Shown here: positions 1-6,915 of the stretch, piece after piece
Layout of the letters: every line of letters starts with the position of its first letter
Position numbering within the stretch: the stretch's first letter is position 1
NCBI RefSeq assembly: GCF_001591565.1
Contig: NZ_BCVD01000028.1
Coordinates: forward strand, 1 to 35,333
Length of the DNA: 35,333 nucleotides
Direction: 5' to 3'
DNA from: Priestia flexa NBRC 15715
GTDB taxonomy: Bacteria > Bacillota > Bacilli > Bacillales > Bacillaceae_H
The notes under the pieces: generated by a model
What the model saw: only the letters and a program-made list of their open reading frames with translations
Told to the model about the DNA's origin: nothing
Database searches by the model: none
Translations under genes and position numbers: made by a program

Positions 1-86
1 GCGCAGCGAGGAAGCTCGGATTCCTCTCCGCGGAAAGCGAGTGGCCGTAGCGCAATGGAACGAACGTGTTCAGGTAACGTAAAGAG
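1..86. repeat. GC-rich repeat-like intergenic segment
   Basis: The first ~75 bases are much richer in G+C than the A/T-rich sequence that follows and contain words such as CCGCGGAAAGCGAGTGGC and GCGCAATGGAACGAAC. From memory, similar words occur as dispersed intergenic repeats in Bacillaceae genomes; this has not been checked. No open frame of useful length crosses it, and it is cut by the window edge, so its full extent is unknown. Confidence 0.35.
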
Positions 87-144
87 GTGAGAAAAGGGAG
101 TGTTCATCTTTTTGGAAATTTGTTTTGTTATGTCCCACCCTCTT

Positions 145-579
145 TTAGAAAATGATGATAAATTCATGAATAAGTAATAATAGAAAGAAGAGAGTCACAA
201 TGAGGTGTTGGTTATCAGGAACAAGGTTTGTTCTAATGGAGGGGAGTATTTTACTTGTTCTGCTATAAAGCTGTTCATATTCATGTTTTGTCACTCGGTG
301 AGCACCTAAAAAATACGGAAACCACCAAGTGAAGATGTGAGAAATGAATAAGATAATAGTGATAACAAAAGCTACCTTAGTAGTAAAAGGTAAATTAATG
401 TACATACAGCAACCAATAGTTAAAAGGGGAATATATTGATACAACAGCTCACTTTTGCGATGGACAGACGTTTTCTTTTGAAGATCGTTAAATGGATATA
501 AAGGACATAAGTTTTTAATTAGTAGATAGACAAAAAATAAGACAACCACTAATAAGCTCCATGCATGTAAAGAAATCAT
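145..579 (-). CDS. Small integral membrane protein, unknown function
   Basis: The 144-residue protein has about four hydrophobic segments: an N-terminal helix, two in the middle separated by short loops, and a very hydrophobic C-terminus ending LLLLIHEFIIIF. I do not recognise the family. A longer reading from a GTG at 588 is possible, but that GTG overlaps the Shine-Dalgarno AGGAG at 588-592. The ATG at 579 sits 8 bases beyond AGGAG and is the better start. It lies downstream of the acetyltransferase gene on the same strand but is separated from it by the terminator at 668-709, so it is probably transcribed alone. Confidence 0.65.
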   Translation of the reverse strand: MISLHAWSLLVVVLFFVYLLIKNLCPLYPFNDLQKKTSVHRKSELLYQYIPLLTIGCCMYINLPFTTKVAFVITIILFISHIFTWWFPYFLGAHRVTKHEYEQLYSRTSKILPSIRTNLVPDNQHLIVTLFFLLLLIHEFIIIF

Positions 580-667
580 TGAACTCACTCCTATGATGTT
601 AGCCTACTAATATATATACGATTTTCAAGAGTAAACATTCTGAATAAGGCATGGTTTAATTTACGTG

Positions 668-709
668 AAAAAGCCACATTAGCGCATGACAGCGCTAGCG
701 TGGCTTTTT
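668..709 (-). terminator. Intrinsic terminator of the YdaF-like gene
   Basis: AAAAGCCAC and the following TTAGCGC pair, with two mismatches, with GCGCTAGC and GTGGCTTTT. On the minus strand the stem runs into a T-run. The stop codon of the acetyltransferase (708-710) lies in the stem base. Confidence 0.8.
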
Positions 710-1274
710 ATAATGCTGTTTCTTTTGAATTTAGCTTCTTCCATTCATGTTGGAGAATTCCATAAATCACAAGGTCATGGTAATGGTCATATAAATATTC
801 TCCGTCACGACAAATGCCTTCTTCAGTAAAGCCTAATCGTGTGGGAACGGCACGGCTTTTGTGGTTATCAACCCCACAGCGAATTTCTACTCGGTGAAGT
901 TTCAGCGTATCAAATGCGTAAGTAAGGCAACCGTGTACAGCTCTGGTCATAATACCTTTTCCTTGAAACTGCTCCCCAATCCAATAGCCAAGGCTAGTGC
1001 TTTTATTCCCCCAGTTAATTGCATGAAATCCAACCATGCCAGCAATTTCATCATAGTAGCGAATAATTGCTTGAAAACCTTGATTGTTATAATATTGAGT
1101 TCGCCATTCGGGGATTAAATCATCGTAATCGGAGATGCTTCTCATACTGTCAACCCACGGCAACCACTCCCGCAGATAAGGTCGTGATTCATTTACAAGA
1201 GATAAAAGTGGAAATGCATCACTTGGCTCAATTAACTGTAAACTAATCTCTTTATCAATTTTATACTCAAACAT
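708..1274 (-). CDS. ydaF: GNAT acetyltransferase, YdaF/RimL-like
   Basis: This 188-residue protein has the GNAT fold of the RimJ/RimL ribosomal-protein acetyltransferase group: an N-terminal strand (IDKEISLQLIEPSDA), the mid-protein YWIGEQFQGKGIMTRAV acetyl-CoA loop (Q/RxxGxG/A type), then the LHRVEIRC strand and the RLGFTEEGICRDGEY segment. It resembles Bacillus subtilis YdaF in length and in the RDGEY and HDLVIYGIL tail. The true substrate, a protein N-terminus or a small amine, cannot be read from sequence. The ATG at 1274 has GGAGG seven bases upstream (1282-1286). The longer reading from 1325 adds 17 hydrophobic residues and loses that site, so I reject it. Confidence 0.8.
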   Translation of the reverse strand: MFEYKIDKEISLQLIEPSDAFPLLSLVNESRPYLREWLPWVDSMRSISDYDDLIPEWRTQYYNNQGFQAIIRYYDEIAGMVGFHAINWGNKSTSLGYWIGEQFQGKGIMTRAVHGCLTYAFDTLKLHRVEIRCGVDNHKSRAVPTRLGFTEEGICRDGEYLYDHYHDLVIYGILQHEWKKLNSKETAL

Positions 1275-1414
1275 AAAACAACCTCCGAAATTAATAAGAA
1301 TAAGCATTAAATATACCTTTATCATAGCATATTTATAAACTGTTTTTTTGAATTTTTCTATAGTTCAGAATGGTTTTAGAATCATAAAAAGCCAAATAAA
1401 TGGTAAGAATTATC

Positions 1415-1442
1415 TTACATGAAAACAAGACAGTGCTATAAT
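1415..1442 (+). promoter_or_regulatory. SigA promoter of the TSUP gene
   Basis: TTACAT at 1415-1420, a 16-base spacer and TATAAT at 1437-1442, with a TG one base before the -10 (extended -10). It lies 54 bases before the start codon at 1497. Confidence 0.6.
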
Positions 1443-1496
1443 GAGAAAGGATGAACTACTACTAAGGCTACATGTTGTAATTTAGAAGGTGACAAG

Positions 1497-2294
1497 ATGG
1501 ACGTACAGTTATTACTGACAGTATTTGCGTTGGGATTTTTAGGCTCATTTTTAGCGGGTATGCTTGGTATTGGAGGCTCGGTTATTTTATATCCAGTTTT
1601 ACTTTTTGTACCACCTCTTATTGGAGTAGGGGCATTTACAGCGCATGAAGTAGCGGGAATCGGAGCGGTACAGTCTTTATTTGCATCAATTTCTGGAACG
1701 CTTGCCTATAAAAAAGGCGGCTTTTTACATAAATCACTTATCATTTATATGGGAACGAGCGTGTTGCTTGGAAGTCTCGTTGGTTCAACTCTGTCTAATT
1801 CGTTTTCAGAAGATACCATTAATTTAATCTATGGAGTAATGGCTACAATTGCTGCAATTCTTATGTTTACACCTAAGAAGCCTACACAAGATGAGAACAA
1901 AATGGAGGTCTGGTTTTCAAAAAAACTAGCTGTTCCGCTTTCTTTAGCCGTAGGTATATGTGGAGGGATTGTGGGAGCAGGTGGTGCTTTTTTGCTTGTT
2001 CCAATTATGATTACCATATTAAAAATACCGGTAAGAGTGACAATTGCTAGCTCACTAGCAGTGACCTTTTTATCTTCAATTGGAACAACCTTCGGAAAAG
2101 TGGCTACTGGACAAGTGTTAGTGCTACCTGCGCTGATGATTATCGGTGCAAGCTTACTAGCAGCGCCAATTGGAGCATTTGTTGGTCAAAAGACAAAAGT
2201 GAGTTCCCTTCAAGTTGTTTTAGCTATTGTTATTACCGCGACTTCGTTAAAAATCTGGTTTGATTTACTAAAAAAGTCAATCTCTTTCCATTAA
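1497..2294 (+). CDS. TSUP (TauE/SafE) family membrane exporter
   Basis: The 265-residue, about eight-helix membrane protein has the two internal glycine-rich repeats of the TauE/SafE (TSUP) family: FLAGMLGIGGSVILYPVL in the first half and VGICGGIVGAGGAFLLVPI in the second. Members move sulfite, sulfoacetate, thiosulfate or similar organosulfur anions across the cytoplasmic membrane; the substrate here is not evident. AAGGTGA precedes the ATG at a normal distance. It is a single-gene unit with its own promoter and terminator. A sulfur-type CstR-like regulator lies about 4 kb away, but nothing in the sequence links the two. Confidence 0.85.
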   Translation: MDVQLLLTVFALGFLGSFLAGMLGIGGSVILYPVLLFVPPLIGVGAFTAHEVAGIGAVQSLFASISGTLAYKKGGFLHKSLIIYMGTSVLLGSLVGSTLSNSFSEDTINLIYGVMATIAAILMFTPKKPTQDENKMEVWFSKKLAVPLSLAVGICGGIVGAGGAFLLVPIMITILKIPVRVTIASSLAVTFLSSIGTTFGKVATGQVLVLPALMIIGASLLAAPIGAFVGQKTKVSSLQVVLAIVITATSLKIWFDLLKKSISFH

Positions 2295-2295
2295 A

Positions 2296-2331
2296 TAAAA
2301 AAGATAGCGTGATTGAAACGCTATCTTTTTT
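2296..2331. terminator. Bidirectional terminator, TSUP gene / sortase operon
   Basis: AAAAAAGATAGCGT pairs with ACGCTATCTTTTTT around a short loop. A-run and T-run flank both sides, so it serves both convergent genes. The sortase stop codon (2330-2332) touches it. Confidence 0.85.
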
Positions 2332-3007
2332 ATGTTGTTTTTGAAGAAACAAGATGTGCCACTAGGATGTAGCGTTCTGGCGCAGAACCTATAAAGTTAA
2401 AAGGGTAACAAGTACTGACTGTTAGAGTAGCTCTTGGTTTAGGAACAATTACGGTTCGATCATCGGCATCGACAATTCGCACTTTATTAACTCGATACGT
2501 AAATGATCCCGCTTCTGTATGAACTAATAACAAGTCTCCTTCTCCAACTTCCCCTAGTTTTCGAAAGACTGTATCACGATGACCGGATAGCACAGAATTG
2601 TCGCTTTCTCCAGGCAACACGCTGTCTGCAAAATGACCAACGCCTTTTTCAAGCTCATCTTCGTTAGTACCATGATAAATTGGAAGCGTAGCCTTCAGCT
2701 TTGGAATTTCTAGTTCACCCATTAAGTCTCCTATTTTAGGCTGTGAAGGATAAGATGCATCTTTCTTTTTGATTTCCTTTAAAGAACTGCTGTTTTCTTT
2801 CTCTATAGGCTGCCCTGCTTTTGCTTCAGCAGGTGCTGTTACCTGTGGTTCAACAGCACCTGTTTTATAAGCAAAATATCCTTTAGCAAACTTATAAGCA
2901 TTAGTAGTGGTAAACCATAGGCCGAAACAAAGAACCCCTACAATAATCGAAAGAAAAATCAATCGCTTTTTGCGACTGATTTTTCCTTTTGAACTTCTTG
3001 GTTCCAT
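2330..3007 (-). CDS. Class D sortase
   Basis: A 225-residue membrane-anchored transpeptidase that cleaves an LPxT-type sorting signal and attaches the protein to the cell wall. The N-terminal signal anchor is at about residues 15-33. A lysine/glutamate-rich linker follows to about residue 90, then the sortase domain. The catalytic triad is visible: His143 in LSGHRDT, Cys200 in TVSTCYPF and Arg212 in PERYILVA. The TLTVSTC context and lack of extra insertions fit class D sortases, whose studied Bacillus anthracis member (SrtC) uses an LPNTA signal. The start lies one base beyond the stop of the LPNTA protein gene upstream, so the two form an operon and an enzyme-substrate pair. The Shine-Dalgarno is weak (GAGACGAG), suggesting translational coupling. 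Confidence 0.88.
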   Translation of the reverse strand: MEPRSSKGKISRKKRLIFLSIIVGVLCFGLWFTTTNAYKFAKGYFAYKTGAVEPQVTAPAEAKAGQPIEKENSSSLKEIKKKDASYPSQPKIGDLMGELEIPKLKATLPIYHGTNEDELEKGVGHFADSVLPGESDNSVLSGHRDTVFRKLGEVGEGDLLLVHTEAGSFTYRVNKVRIVDADDRTVIVPKPRATLTVSTCYPFNFIGSAPERYILVAHLVSSKTT

Positions 3008-3008
3008 A

Positions 3009-4115
3009 TCATGCTCGTCTCACTTTACGATATGCAGCAAATGCTAACAAAACAAGGGCTGATCCAATTAAAGTGTTTAATAAATAGTCTGAAGCCGTAT
3101 TTGGTAAGCGAGCTCCTTTAACAGTCTTCTTTACTTCAGCTTTTTTTACTTCTATTTTTTGAACTTTTTCTTTAACAGGTGCTTGTTTTACAATGTTATT
3201 TACATTTTGAGCAGATTTTTCAATGCTCGTTCCTGTGTTTGCAACCGTATCCGAATTAACCATTTCACCTGTGATAATCATATCAGCTAAAAATTTGCCG
3301 TCAGCTGTATATAGGTTAATTTTTAAGCTAGCATTTTTTAATTCTTTCATATTCATTAAATCAAATAAAGATAATGTCTTTTCGGTTCCGTCTTGAATCA
3401 ACGTATATGTTGCTTTCATTTTAAAGATAGAAAGCATTTCGTTATAAATTGACATTAGTTCCGCAATTTGATCAGAAGTTAGTTCAGTTGTTGTATCAAA
3501 GTCTTCAAAAGCTGCTAGACGCTCGGCAAGTGCCATTAAGCGATTTAACGTTTCTTCATCCGCAAGCTCATCTTCAATTGACATTAAGTGATCGTTAATG
3601 CGCTCTAACTCTTCACGCGTTAGTCCAAACTCATCTTCCAACATTTTTAAAGCAGATTCAAAATCATCAGTACTAATCTCGTCCGCATACTCTTCATCAT
3701 CGGCATAGTCAAACTCATCTTCTAAATAGAAAAAAACTGTTTGGTCTAAATCATCAACAAATACGTAATCATTTAAATCTTCACCATTTTCTTCTAATAA
3801 TGATTGAAGAGATTTTTGATTTAAGTCATAGCTTTCATAGATAGAGCTTAAATTGCTTAAGTCGCTTTTGATGACGTCACCCAAAAATTCTTTTAATTCT
3901 TCCACAGTATCAAAGTTTGATAATTCCTCATCGTAAAGTGAAAGTGAAAACTCAATATCATCTTTTGAAACATCAAACCCACGAGTAGTACTGACAGTTG
4001 TTAAATATTTCGTCAAGTCTGCTTCAAATGTTTTGGACTGAGCAGCAAATGACACAGCAGGAAAGCAACTAATCATCAGTAGTAAAGCAAGTAAAATTGA
4101 AACCCCTTTTTTCAT
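3009..4115 (-). CDS. Acidic surface protein with LPNTA sorting signal
   Basis: This 368-residue secreted protein has a signal peptide (Lys-rich start, hydrophobic to about residue 20, cleavage near AFAAQ-type residues 22-26). A highly acidic, helical body rich in Asp/Glu and Leu follows. The C-terminal cell-wall sorting signal consists of LPNTA at 337-341, a hydrophobic stretch and a KVRR tail. This is the layout of the family annotated as processed acidic surface protein, which uses LPxTA rather than LPxTG and sits beside a class D sortase, exactly as here. The biological role is unknown to me. AAAGGAG lies 7-8 bases before the ATG. Confidence 0.88.
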   Translation of the reverse strand: MKKGVSILLALLLMISCFPAVSFAAQSKTFEADLTKYLTTVSTTRGFDVSKDDIEFSLSLYDEELSNFDTVEELKEFLGDVIKSDLSNLSSIYESYDLNQKSLQSLLEENGEDLNDYVFVDDLDQTVFFYLEDEFDYADDEEYADEISTDDFESALKMLEDEFGLTREELERINDHLMSIEDELADEETLNRLMALAERLAAFEDFDTTTELTSDQIAELMSIYNEMLSIFKMKATYTLIQDGTEKTLSLFDLMNMKELKNASLKINLYTADGKFLADMIITGEMVNSDTVANTGTSIEKSAQNVNNIVKQAPVKEKVQKIEVKKAEVKKTVKGARLPNTASDYLLNTLIGSALVLLAFAAYRKVRRA

Positions 4116-4236
4116 CTCTCATTCTCCTTTTTATGTAGTCTAGAAGATTATAAGTTATGAGTAATATTTTTACAATACTAGATATTAAAGTTTTTATATG
4201 GTAAATTATAACTTTTAGATTGAGTGTTAATATATC

Positions 4237-4286
4237 AAAAAAGACAGCTCACTTCTTATTTAACAGAAAAGAAATGAGCTGTCTTT
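4237..4286 (-). terminator. Terminator of the 43-residue protein gene
   Basis: AAGACAGCTCA pairs with TGAGCTGTCTT around an A/T-rich loop of about 20 bases. Read on the minus strand it ends in a six-T run at 4237-4242, which places it downstream of the small minus-strand gene 4375-4506. The rest of 4116-4374 shows only a weak GTTACC/GGTAAC dyad and no coding frame. Confidence 0.7.
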
Positions 4287-4374
4287 ATTCATAAATGTTA
4301 CCGCTCTCTATGTTAAGGTAACTAAAAAAGGGAAGACAAAGAGCGTATGTAGTGATATTCGTTACCGTTACGGT

Positions 4375-4506
4375 TTAAGGCTTTAATAGCGAAAGGGTTG
4401 AAAAATGAGAACGAGGCTTTGTAAGCTCAATTTTTATCCCTTTTAGTTTTAAACGCTCAACAAACTGTTTGCGCTTTTGACGTTTTTCTTTTGGGGAACG
4501 ATCCAT
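4375..4506 (-). CDS. Small basic protein, 43 residues, unknown function
   Basis: The frame starts at the ATG at 4504-4506 and reads MDRSPKEKRQKRKQFVERLK, then a 23-residue tail ending SLLKP. The first half is strongly basic, with eleven Lys/Arg residues in the first 22, suggesting nucleic-acid or membrane-surface contact. GGAGGTTGAGGT lies just upstream. A consistent extended -10 promoter (4552-4579) and a terminator (4237-4286) bracket it. This complete set of expression signals makes a real gene likely despite the size. I do not recognise a family. Confidence 0.55.
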   Translation of the reverse strand: MDRSPKEKRQKRKQFVERLKLKGIKIELTKPRSHFSTLSLLKP

Positions 4507-4551
4507 TGTTTACCTCAACCTCCATTTAGTTAGGTACATCTTAATATACTC

Positions 4552-4579
4552 ATCATACCAAAAAATTGCATATATACAA
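4552..4579 (-). promoter_or_regulatory. Extended -10 promoter of the 43-residue gene
   Basis: On the minus strand: TTGTAT (4574-4579), 16 bases, then TGG-TATGAT (-10 at 4552-4557). It lies about 45 bases before the start codon at 4506. Confidence 0.4.
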
Positions 4580-4758
4580 TAAACATTGCAAGATATTCAC
4601 AAAGATTTAAAAAATGAAGCATTACTTTCTTTTTAACTAGTATTCTATACCCTATTTTTAAACCCTTTAACATGGCAAAAGAAGCTAATGCGCATTGATA
4701 TTTCTTTATGTGTATCATATGATGATACACATAAAGCTTATATAGAGGTGATAAGTAG

Positions 4759-5007
4759 ATGAAAATTCGTAAAGCATATATTCGCATAGACGAAAAAGTC
4801 ATTGAAAATGTATTTGTTCATGAAAATAAAAAGGAAGAACAAACGCTAATTGCAATTCCAGATTTGGAATGGTCAACCATTATCCCTTACGAAGAAGAAA
4901 TTCAAGAGTGTAAAGATCGACTACGGACATCGTTAGCTTCTAAAGTCAGTGAAGAGGTAGCGGAGCAACTAACGAGAAAAATTAATTTTTGGGTACGAGA
5001 GATGTAA
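4759..5007 (+). CDS. yueH: YueH-like small protein
   Basis: An 82-residue soluble, mixed-charge protein beginning MKIRKAYI and containing ENKKEEQTLIAIPDLEWS, which looks like the YueH family of Bacillus (about 80 residues, unknown function). No membrane segment or known catalytic motif is visible. GAGGTGAT lies eight bases before the ATG. It is divergent from the 43-residue gene and followed by the fluoride-responsive unit, which has its own promoter. The family assignment is from memory. Confidence 0.6.
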   Translation: MKIRKAYIRIDEKVIENVFVHENKKEEQTLIAIPDLEWSTIIPYEEEIQECKDRLRTSLASKVSEEVAEQLTRKINFWVREM

Positions 5008-5080
5008 AAAAGAGAGAGTAACCAAAAGAATAATAATATCTTTCACTTCATTATTTTCCTGGATTTTCCACGATTAGCTC

Positions 5081-5108
5081 TTGATAAATGGAATGGATTA
5101 TGTAAAAT
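5081..5108 (+). promoter_or_regulatory. Promoter of the fluoride-riboswitch operon
   Basis: TTGATA (5081-5086), 16 bases, TAAAAT (5103-5108), with TG directly before the -10. The expected transcript start is just upstream of the aptamer. Confidence 0.55.
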
Positions 5109-5126
5109 GAATGTAGGAAACAAAAT

Positions 5127-5206
5127 ATACGGCGATGGAGTTCGCCAAAACTGCTGCAAAGCTAATGACTCCTACCCATATACAGGGTAGGAGTCTATTT
5201 TTTTGT
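5127..5206 (+). ncRNA. Fluoride (crcB motif) riboswitch with terminator
   Basis: ATACGGCGATGGAGTTCGCC, then AAAACTGCTGCAAAGC and TAATGACTCCTAC, match the crcB-motif aptamer: the GGCGAUG..UUCGCC stem-loop, the second short stem and the conserved UAAUGACUCCUAC. The expression platform overlaps it. GACTCCTACCC (from 5167) pairs with GGGTAGGAGTC (to 5194), followed by a T-run, giving a transcription terminator. Fluoride binding to the aptamer would hold the ACUCCUAC segment and prevent the terminator, turning on the two fluC genes immediately downstream. Confidence 0.95.
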
Positions 5207-5232
5207 TCATAATTAAGAAAGAGGTGAAGAAG

Positions 5233-5640
5233 ATGACGTATTTACTAGTAGGTATAGGAGGTATTCTTGGAAGCTTGCTTCGCTACTATCTCGGTGTGTT
5301 TACACATTCATGGTGGGCATACAGCTTTCCATTAGGAACGTTAATAACGAACTTGATGGGCTGCTTTATTTTAGGTTGGTTTACATATCGAATGATTAAA
5401 ATGAATGTGTTTCCTTCTGCTGTTTTAGCTGGCATCGGTACAGGGTTCGTAGGTTCTTTCACGACGTTTTCTACCTTTAGTGTCGAAACCGTTACTTTAA
5501 TCAAAAACGATACCAGTCTGTTAGCTTTTCTTTATGTAGCACTTAGTTTATTTGGTGGTTTACTGATGTCTTGGTCTGGTTACCGAGTAGGGGATCGTTC
5601 AGCCAATAAGCTGAAAAAGAAAGGAGAACAGCTATTATGA
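5233..5640 (+). CDS. fluC: Fluoride exporter FluC (CrcB), first copy
   Basis: A 135-residue, four-helix channel of the Fluc/CrcB family that lets fluoride leave the cytoplasm, working as an antiparallel dimer. Visible hallmarks are GGILGSLLRY (residues 9-18), the pore Asn at 40 (LITNLMGCF) and the phenylalanine box FTTFSTF at 76-82. The correct start is the ATG at 5233 with GAGGTGA in front. The ATG at 5203 lies inside the T-run of the riboswitch terminator and is not usable. The stop overlaps the next gene's start by four bases (ATGA), so the copies are translationally coupled and may form a heterodimer, as in some Gram-positive bacteria. Confidence 0.93.
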   Translation: MTYLLVGIGGILGSLLRYYLGVFTHSWWAYSFPLGTLITNLMGCFILGWFTYRMIKMNVFPSAVLAGIGTGFVGSFTTFSTFSVETVTLIKNDTSLLAFLYVALSLFGGLLMSWSGYRVGDRSANKLKKKGEQLL

Positions 5641-5990
5641 CAGCTTTACTCATTGCACTGGGTGGGTTTTTAGGTGCCATAGCCAGGTATGTGCTAAGTA
5701 CGTGGATGAATCAAAAATCAACTACAGGGTTTCCAATTGGCACTTTATGCGTCAATTTAGTAGGCTCATTTCTACTAGGCATCCTGGTTGGGAATGGAAT
5801 GACATCTGGGGTGTATTCTTTTTTAGGAGTGGGTTTTATGGGGGCATTTACGACATTTTCGACGTTTAAGCTGGAAAATATCCACCTTCATGAAAAGAAA
5901 ATGCATACGGTTCTATTTCCTTATTTGGCGTTTAGTTATATTGGAGGTATTGTGTTAGCTTTTATAGGAATGTTAGCCGGTGCTCTCTAA
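5637..5990 (+). CDS. fluC: Fluoride exporter FluC (CrcB), second copy
   Basis: A 117-residue second Fluc channel subunit with GGFLGAIARY at 9-18, Asn40 in LCVNLVGSF and FTTFSTF at 71-77, followed by two further membrane helices. It overlaps the first copy by four bases and has AAAGGAG upstream, so both are made from the fluoride-controlled transcript. The two copies share the key residues but differ widely elsewhere, which suggests an old duplication rather than a recent one. Only a weak hairpin is seen after the stop, so the operon's end is unclear. Confidence 0.93.
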   Translation: MTALLIALGGFLGAIARYVLSTWMNQKSTTGFPIGTLCVNLVGSFLLGILVGNGMTSGVYSFLGVGFMGAFTTFSTFKLENIHLHEKKMHTVLFPYLAFSYIGGIVLAFIGMLAGAL

Positions 5991-6090
5991 AAAATCTTGA
6001 TTGTAACAAAGGGCTATTTAAAGAAAAGCCAATTTATTTTTTCTGCACGCTTTTTTCCATTTGAAACTATATTATGAAGAAACTTTTTTG

Positions 6091-6137
6091 TTGACGTACG
6101 TTCTAGATGACAGCTATGATGATACTAATATGGGTAT
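6091..6137 (+). promoter_or_regulatory. Promoter with overlapping CstR/CsoR-type dyad
   Basis: TTGACG (6091-6096), 18 bases, TATGAT (6115-6120). The predicted start falls inside ATACTAATATGGGTAT (6122-6137), an imperfect dyad with one good GGGTAT half. CsoR/CstR-family operators are typically dyads with a C-rich left half and GGGTA(T) on the right, so this is a candidate autoregulatory site for the repressor encoded second in the unit. Confidence 0.4.
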
Positions 6138-6160
6138 GAAGTTACGTCAGGGAGGATACA

Positions 6161-6505
6161 ATGATACTACTTTATATTGGTGTAATCTTATTTTGTTGTG
6201 CTATTATGTTTAGTTTATATAATCGCCATGTGCCCGTTCATGGAATTAAGAAGCTTTCTACGCTTGACTGTGAGACTGCGGAAATTGCAGTCGTAGATGT
6301 TCGACATTTTCATGAAATGAAACATAAACCTTGTCAAAAAGCTATACACATTCCGCTGCCGTACTTGGAAAGACAACATGTTGAAATTCCGTCAAAACAA
6401 GTAGTAGTTATTGCACCGGATACAATTGCAAGAAACTTAAGCATTCGTAAGCTGCAAAAGTATGGCTATCAAGTAAAGGGATATTGCTGTGCATGTGAAG
6501 GATAA
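6161..6505 (+). CDS. Membrane-anchored rhodanese-like protein, no catalytic Cys
   Basis: A 114-residue protein with an N-terminal membrane helix (residues 2-19, containing Cys12-Cys13) and a small rhodanese-type domain: AVVDVRHFHEM (43-53), KAIHIPLPYLE (60-70) and VVVIAPDTIARNLSIRKL (81-98). In active rhodaneses the loop after the third element carries a catalytic cysteine (CxxG); here the position reads APDTIA, so sulfur transfer by the usual route is unlikely. The C-terminus has a cluster CCAC at 109-112, which could hold persulfide or metal instead. It is the first gene of a unit with a CstR-like repressor. A role in handling reactive sulfur is inferred from that context. Confidence 0.65.
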   Translation: MILLYIGVILFCCAIMFSLYNRHVPVHGIKKLSTLDCETAEIAVVDVRHFHEMKHKPCQKAIHIPLPYLERQHVEIPSKQVVVIAPDTIARNLSIRKLQKYGYQVKGYCCACEG

Positions 6506-6542
6506 GTCATTAGTAACGCACAAAATATAGGAGGGATACTGC

Positions 6543-6803
6543 GTGAATTATACTGATCAGACAAAAAATCGGTTAAAGCGAGTAGAAGGTCAAGTGCGAG
6601 GCGTACTGCGTATGATGGAAGAAGATAAAGACTGTAAAGACGTTGTAACGCAATTATCAGCTGTTCGAAGCGCAGTCGACCGAACCATTGCTCAGATTGT
6701 TGCGCTAAACTTAGAACAATGTATTGTTGAAAGACAACAAGCTGGAGAAGAGACTGCAAAAGTCGTAGAAGAAGCAATTGCCTTATTAGTAAAGAGTCGA
6801 TGA
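6543..6803 (+). CDS. CsoR-family repressor, CstR-like (Cys31/Cys60)
   Basis: An 86-residue all-helical DNA-binding protein of the DUF156/CsoR family, with NRLKRVEGQVRGVLRMM near the start. Copper-sensing CsoR proteins use a Cys-His-Cys site. Here the only cysteines are Cys31 (EDKDCKDV) and Cys60 (LNLEQC), and the following residues supply no histidine (IVERQQ). This two-cysteine pattern, at these very positions, is that of the persulfide sensor CstR of Staphylococcus, which forms di- and trisulfide links between the two residues and releases its operator. The start is GTG with GGAGGG upstream. It shares a transcript with the rhodanese-like gene 38 bases upstream. Confidence 0.82.
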   Translation: MNYTDQTKNRLKRVEGQVRGVLRMMEEDKDCKDVVTQLSAVRSAVDRTIAQIVALNLEQCIVERQQAGEETAKVVEEAIALLVKSR

Positions 6804-6807
6804 GTAG

Positions 6808-6844
6808 AAAAGTTATCTGACGAAAGTCTGATAGCTTTTTTTTT
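6808..6844 (+). terminator. Terminator of the rhodanese-like/CstR-like unit
   Basis: AAAAGTTATCTGAC pairs, with two mismatches, with GTCTGATAGCTTTT, followed by a run of T. Confidence 0.75.
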
Positions 6845-6915
6845 GATTTTCATGCATAATTCGTACATATTATTTTTTAACGTCACTCACTAAATGGAAA
6901 GGAGCGTGAATACCA

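Noticed and set aside
4530-4802. 90-residue minus-strand frame
   Set aside because: It overlaps the promoter of the 43-residue gene and the start of the YueH-like gene, has no ribosome site and an unnatural Leu/Tyr/Met-rich sequence.
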